Positions 60,252 through 64,000 of a stretch of 64,000 nucleotides of DNA are shown piece by piece (the stretch's first letter is position 1; every line of letters starts with the position of its first letter). The notes beneath the pieces were generated by a model that searched no databases, had not been told where the DNA came from, and worked only from the letters and a program-made list of their open reading frames with translations. This stretch comes from Psychromarinibacter sediminicola (GTDB lineage: Bacteria; Pseudomonadota; Alphaproteobacteria; Rhodobacterales; Rhodobacteraceae): the NCBI RefSeq assembly GCF_029168335.1, contig NZ_JARGYC010000002.1, forward strand, positions 62,001 to 126,000, written 5' to 3'. Position numbers and translations under genes: made by a program.

Positions 60252-61030
60252 TGGTGACCTCCCTGTTTGAGACGTGACGATTCCGCCGGGGTGCTCTCTC
60301 CGGCGATCATGGCGAAAGCGGGCGCGGCATCAACTGAATCCTGCCCGTCATACATCACGGCGTGGTAATCCTCCCAGGCCAGCCGGGCATGTTCCCGGGC
60401 CAGCGCCTCGGCCCGCGTGCCCTCGCCGCGGCGCACGGCGTCCAGGATCGCGCGATGCTGTTCCTGGGCGCGAATGAAGGACCGCCGCACGCGCGGCTTG
60501 TCATAGAGCTCCGCCGGAAAGGCATTCGGCGTGGCGAACGGAAGCCGGATGGCGCGCAGGAGCTCGCGTTCCATGGTGCCCGAGCCGGAGATGCGCGCGA
60601 GCTGTCGGTGAAACCGGTCGTTCAGACTGGCGTAGCGCTCGAATTCCAGCGTTTCGGGCGAGTCCCGCAGCACTGTGTCGATCTGGCAGATCAGGCCCTC
60701 GCAATGGCGAAGCACCTCGGGCGCGGCGCCGCGTTCGGCGGCGCGGCGCAGGACGGTGCCTTCCAGCACGCCGCGCAGCTCCATCGCGTCCATCACGTCG
60801 TCCCGGGTGAAAAGGCGCACGGTGCAGCGGCCCGATCCGCTGCGCACCATCAGCCCCTCGTCGACGAGCTGCGCCAGCGCCTCGCGGGCCGGCGTGCGCG
60901 AGATGTTCAGCAACTCGCCCGCGGCGGCCTCGGAGATGTGCTGATCCGGCCGGAACTCGCCCGACAGGATTCGCGCGCGCAATTCGCGCACGGCCCTGTC
61001 GACCAGCTGTTCCTTTCCGGACTCGGCCAT
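60248..61030 (-). CDS. GntR-family regulator, FCD subfamily
   Basis: 260 residues from ATG 61030 (GGGGAGGGG upstream). The winged HTH is in LRARILSGEFRPDQHISEAAAGELLNISRTPAREALAQLVDEGL; the C-terminal all-helical FCD domain has metal-type residues (NDRFHRQLARISG and QHRAILDAVRRGEG). First gene of the TRAP-ThDP-MetE-like operon. It is likely an autorepressor released by the transported acid; two GTATAC sites lie upstream. Confidence 0.92.
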   Translation of the reverse strand: MAESGKEQLVDRAVRELRARILSGEFRPDQHISEAAAGELLNISRTPAREALAQLVDEGLMVRSGSGRCTVRLFTRDDVMDAMELRGVLEGTVLRRAAERGAAPEVLRHCEGLICQIDTVLRDSPETLEFERYASLNDRFHRQLARISGSGTMERELLRAIRLPFATPNAFPAELYDKPRVRRSFIRAQEQHRAILDAVRRGEGTRAEALAREHARLAWEDYHAVMYDGQDSVDAAPAFAMIAGESTPAESSRLKQGGHQ

Positions 61031-61070
61031 CACCCCTCCCCGAAAGTGTCGGCTGCGGAGTGCGTAACCT

Positions 61071-61129
61071 GTATACCGTTGGCCGTCAAACGCTTTGATG
61101 CGCCACGCGGTCGGGCTGCTTCCGTATAC
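61071..61129. promoter_or_regulatory. Paired GTATAC palindromes upstream of the GntR-TRAP operon
   Basis: GTATAC at 61071-61076 and again at 61124-61129, 53 bp apart (about five helical turns). FCD-type GntR regulators commonly bind palindromes centred on GTATAC. The near site lies about 40 bases before the gntR start. The rest of the 61031-61212 gap, up to the FNT stop, shows nothing else I can name. Confidence 0.6.
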
Positions 61130-61212
61130 TGTTGTCGGGGAGTGCTGCGCCGGCTCCCGCCGCTGCACGATAACCGGCCCGCTGCCACGGGTACGAGCGG
61201 CAGCGACGGTGC

Positions 61213-62076
61213 CTAGTCCCCGTGGTCCTGCTGGCGGCGCACCTCCTCGCGCACCTGGCCCCAGGCCAGCAGCGAGAAGATCGCCGTGCCGCCGACGATA
61301 TTCCCGGCCAGGACGGGAAGGAAGAACCGGAAAGCGGCCTCTGACGGCGACAGCGCATCGGCGAGCAGCAGCATCCACATCTCGACCGAACCGACGATGA
61401 TATGCGTGAAGTCCCCCGCCGCGATCAGCCAGGTGAAGCTGAGCACCAGGAGGAACCCCGCTCCTTCGGCCTGCGGCAGCATCCAGACGATGGCCGCGAT
61501 CAGGATACCCGCCGGGATCGCGCGGGCGAACGCCACGTCGGCATCGAAGCTCGCCGCGTGCTCGGAGATGGCCAGCGTGGCCGCATGCACATCGGCGGGC
61601 AGCGCCGCCGTGTAGGTGAAGAACAGCGCGGCGGCCAGGGCGCCGATCACGTTCCCGGTCAGCACGATGCCCCAGAGCGCGGCCGCCCGCTGATAATAGC
61701 GGCGGCACGGGTCCGACATCAGCGGCATGACCGTGGTGATCGTGTTCTCGGTGAACAGCTGCATCTTGCCCATGATCACCAGGAGAAAGCCGAAAGCGTA
61801 GCCCAGGTTTTCGATCAGGTAGCGGCCGGGCACGTCGGGCAGGTGCGTGCGGAAGATGGCCTCGGCCACCAGCGAAAAGCTGATCAGCCCGCCGGCCGCC
61901 ATCGCCGACCAGATCAGCGAGTGGAACGGGCGCTCCAGCTCCTCGCGCGCGTCGCGGCGGACGACCTCGTAGATCAGGCGGGGAGCAAGCGGCGTCGCCT
62001 CCTCCACCGCGATCTGGTCGGCTTCCTGCTCGACCAGGTTGTCGGTCTGCTTGTCGTCCTCGGTCCGATCCTTCAT
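61213..62076 (-). CDS. Formate/nitrite transporter (FNT) family channel, YfdC-like
   Basis: 287 residues. A charged N-terminal tail (1-50) precedes six helices. FNT features: FTENTITTVMPLMSD, GNVIGALAAALF, and FTHIIVGSVEMWMLL, where the central pore His of FNT channels is expected. The long acidic N-terminus and ENTIT place it with the YfdC-like branch, not typical FocA or NirC. Inner-membrane anion or small-acid channel, substrate unknown. Monocistronic. Confidence 0.88.
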   Translation of the reverse strand: MKDRTEDDKQTDNLVEQEADQIAVEEATPLAPRLIYEVVRRDAREELERPFHSLIWSAMAAGGLISFSLVAEAIFRTHLPDVPGRYLIENLGYAFGFLLVIMGKMQLFTENTITTVMPLMSDPCRRYYQRAAALWGIVLTGNVIGALAAALFFTYTAALPADVHAATLAISEHAASFDADVAFARAIPAGILIAAIVWMLPQAEGAGFLLVLSFTWLIAAGDFTHIIVGSVEMWMLLLADALSPSEAAFRFFLPVLAGNIVGGTAIFSLLAWGQVREEVRRQQDHGD

Positions 62077-62101
62077 GCGCGGGTCCGTCCTGCTGGCAAG
62101 G

Positions 62102-62129
62102 AAAAGGGCGGCGCTGTCGGCACCGCCCT
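62102..62129 (-). terminator. Rho-independent terminator after the sugar ABC operon
   Basis: On the minus strand AGGGCGG pairs with CCGCCCT (62129-62123 and 62111-62105), followed by TTTT. It lies 45 bases past the ATP-binding gene and insulates it from the FNT gene. Confidence 0.85.
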
Positions 62130-62173
62130 CCCATGCACTAGCTAGCCCGGAGTTTCCGCGCGGCGAATCCGCG

Positions 62174-62959
62174 TCAGACGGCGTCCGCCTCGGCCTGGCC
62201 CGGCTTTTTGCCGAGAATGATCATGCCCAGCAGGTCGTCGTCGGTCACATCCGCGATGTCGACGGTGCCGACAAGCCGGCCGTTCTTCATCACGCTGGCC
62301 CGATCGCACAGCTGCATGACCTGGTGGATGTCGTGGTCGATCAGGAAGATGCCGATGCCCTTCTTCTTCAGCTCGTCGACCAGCTCGGCGACCATCCGCG
62401 TCTCTTCCACGCCAAGCGCCGCGGTCGGCTCGTCCATGATCAGGATCTTGGCGTTGAAATAGACCGCCCGGCTGATCGCGACCGACTGGCGCTGACCGCC
62501 GGACAGCCCCTTTACCGGCGTGTTGTAGCGGCGGAAGTTCGGCGTCAGCTGACCCATGATCTTCCGCGTTTCGGCCTCCATCGCGGCATCGTCCAGGAAC
62601 CCCGCAGGCGTCGTGATCTCGCGCCCCAGGAACAGGTTCGAGGCGGCGTCGAGGTTATCGGCCAGCGCCAGGTACTGATAGATCGTCTCGATCTGGTAGT
62701 TCCGGGCGTCCCGCGGGTTGTTGATCTGCACCTCCTCGCCGTTGACGAGGATCTGGCCGCCGTCGCGCTGCAGCGCGCCGGAGAGCATCTTCATCAGCAC
62801 CGACTTGCCGGCGCCGTTGTGGCCGAGGATTCCCACGACCTCGCCGGGATAGACATCGACGGTCACGTGATCCACGGCTCGGATACCGCCGAACGCCTTC
62901 TGCATGTCCCGCATCTCGACCAGGGGCGTGCCGCTGCGGTCGACTCTTTCCTTGCTCAT
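62174..62959 (-). CDS. Sugar ABC transporter ATP-binding protein (single-domain, XylG/RbsA-like)
   Basis: 261 residues, one ABC domain rather than the usual fused pair. Walker A GHNGAGKS, signature [16 protein letters not shown] and Walker [46 protein letters not shown] is the CUT2 opening. It lies 3 bases after the permease gene. Probably a pentose or other sugar importer; the binding protein would lie beyond the window. Confidence 0.92.
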   Translation of the reverse strand: MSKERVDRSGTPLVEMRDMQKAFGGIRAVDHVTVDVYPGEVVGILGHNGAGKSVLMKMLSGALQRDGGQILVNGEEVQINNPRDARNYQIETIYQYLALADNLDAASNLFLGREITTPAGFLDDAAMEAETRKIMGQLTPNFRRYNTPVKGLSGGQRQSVAISRAVYFNAKILIMDEPTAALGVEETRMVAELVDELKKKGIGIFLIDHDIHQVMQLCDRASVMKNGRLVGTVDIADVTDDDLLGMIILGKKPGQAEADAV

Positions 62960-62962
62960 GGC

Positions 62963-64000
62963 TCAGCCTCCCGTTCGGCCGCGATAGACAATGTCGATCC
63001 AGACGGCGAAGACCAGGACGATACCCACGACGATGTTCTGATAGGGGGCGTCCACGCCCACCATCGCCATCCCGGACTGCAGCGACTGCATGATGAGGGC
63101 GCCGAGGATGGCGCCGTAGATCGTGCCGATCCCGCCCGACAGCGCCGTGCCGCCGATCACCGCCGCCGCGATGACGCGCAGCTCGTCCAGCGTGCCGATG
63201 TCGTTGGAGTGGAACGTCTGGCGCGCGCTGGCGACCAGCGCCGCGAGGGCGCAAAGCGCGCCGACGATCATGAACACCTTGACGATCAGCGCCCGGGTCC
63301 GGATACCGGCCAGCTCCGCCGCCTCGGGGTTGCCGCCATAGGCGAAGATGTAGCGGCCCAGCCGCGTGCGCTGCGCAAGCACGGTCATCACGATCGCCAC
63401 CACGATCAGCAGAAAGACCGAAATGGGCAGGCCGTAGCCGGTGCTGAAGCCTTCCGGCATCACCTCGCCCCGGTCCTCGAACATGCGCTTGAGCCGGCCG
63501 ACGGGCACCTCGTAGGCGTTCAGGACGGCGACGAAGCCCAGGATCACGACCGCCGCGACGCCGCCCAGGGTCAGTTCGGCCCAGATCGGCTTGACCGGGA
63601 AGTCGTGCGTCAGGCGGGCGCGGCGGGCGCTGACCAGCGCATAGACCGTCGCGGCGACGGCCAGCGCGCCGAACACCCAGGACCAGGTCACGCCCAGCGT
63701 CCCGTTGATGCCGCCGAACAGCTGGAAATTCTCGTCCAGCGGGCCGATGGTCTGGCCGCGGCTCAGGTGCCAGGCCACGTTGCGCCAGACGAACAGGCCG
63801 CCCAGCGTGACGATGAAGGCGGGGATCGTCAGATAGCCGATCAGCCAGCCGTGGAACGCGCCGATCGCCATGCCGGTGATCAGCCCGACCAGGATCGACA
63901 GCGGCGCGATCAGCGGATGCTCCAGCCCCAGGCTCATCCAGTCGGGCAGGACGACGGTCTGCATCACCGCCATCATCGCCGAACAGGTGGCCAAGAGCGA
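62963..64000 (-). CDS. Sugar ABC transporter permease (XylH/RbsC-like), 5' end outside window
   Basis: About 345 residues are visible and the frame is open at the right edge, so the N-terminus is missing. Multiple membrane helices; IPAFIVTLGGLFVWRNVAWHLSRGQTI and YAYGGNPEAAELAGIRT-like text (FAYGGNPEAAELAGI) are hallmarks of CUT2 permeases such as XylH. An insertion with a hydrophobic hairpin (about 105-175) is larger than in RbsC and fits XylH. Forms the inner-membrane channel with the adjacent ATPase. Confidence 0.9.
   Translation of the reverse strand, partial: SLLATCSAMMAVMQTVVLPDWMSLGLEHPLIAPLSILVGLITGMAIGAFHGWLIGYLTIPAFIVTLGGLFVWRNVAWHLSRGQTIGPLDENFQLFGGINGTLGVTWSWVFGALAVAATVYALVSARRARLTHDFPVKPIWAELTLGGVAAVVILGFVAVLNAYEVPVGRLKRMFEDRGEVMPEGFSTGYGLPISVFLLIVVAIVMTVLAQRTRLGRYIFAYGGNPEAAELAGIRTRALIVKVFMIVGALCALAALVASARQTFHSNDIGTLDELRVIAAAVIGGTALSGGIGTIYGAILGALIMQSLQSGMAMVGVDAPYQNIVVGIVLVFAVWIDIVYRGRTGG

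Overview
The window is high-GC DNA from an alphaproteobacterium, most likely a member of the Rhodobacterales (Rhodobacteraceae). The best indicators are the petABC cytochrome bc1 operon with a 187-residue Rieske protein of Rhodobacter type, the glnK-amtB pair, several TRAP, TTT and ABC uptake systems, the DapF variant and tightly packed operons with ATGA/TGATG stop-start overlaps. The gene content is mainly chromosomal. I see no phage, integrase, transposase, CRISPR array or plasmid functions.

Layout. 1-2.85 kb: 3' end of mlaC convergent with a class A penicillin-binding protein, separated by a perfect 87-bp tandem duplication. 2.95-4.9 kb: glnK-amtB with a palindromic upstream region and a strong terminator. 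4.92-5.03 kb: a regularly spaced array of four palindromes. 5.0-9.05 kb (minus): sulfur genes (rhodanese, persulfide-dioxygenase-like enzyme behind an ATTC-N8-GAAT operator), an aminotransferase, a GNAT protein and sseA. 9.3-11.8 kb: modABC. 11.8-15.7 kb (minus): a three-gene operon of unrecognised exported and membrane proteins. 15.7-17.4 kb: an SDR and an alpha/beta hydrolase. 17.5-22.0 kb: a complete branched-chain-amino-acid-type ABC transporter.

22.07-30.1 kb is the most interesting region: an isoaspartyl peptidase divergent from cyanophycinase (cphB), then cyanophycin synthetase (cphA), an uncharacterised ATP-grasp ligase and a CocE/NonD (S15-like) hydrolase. Together they look like a storage-polymer island with both synthesis and breakdown, plus two accessory enzymes of unknown role. 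30.1-36.9 kb: an alcohol dehydrogenase and a LysR regulator divergent from a sulfatase and a tripartite tricarboxylate transporter whose large subunit (tctA) is broken by a one-base frameshift.

37.1-41.2 kb: tRNA-Lys(UUU), dapF, mtaB, a PaiB-like protein, a small cytochrome c and a GST. 41.2-45 kb: an outer-membrane barrel and petABC. 45-48.4 kb (minus): thiBPQ under a TPP riboswitch. 48.6-53 kb: MFS transporter, aroC, AEC transporter and a membrane protein. 53-54.4 kb: SDR and cytochrome c. 54.5-61.0 kb (minus): a GntR regulator, TRAP transporter, ThDP enzyme and MetE-like protein in one operon. 61.2-64 kb: an FNT channel and part of a sugar ABC transporter running off the right edge.

Calls come from reading motifs, start sites and context only. 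No database search was run, so substrates of transporters and enzymes are family-level inferences.
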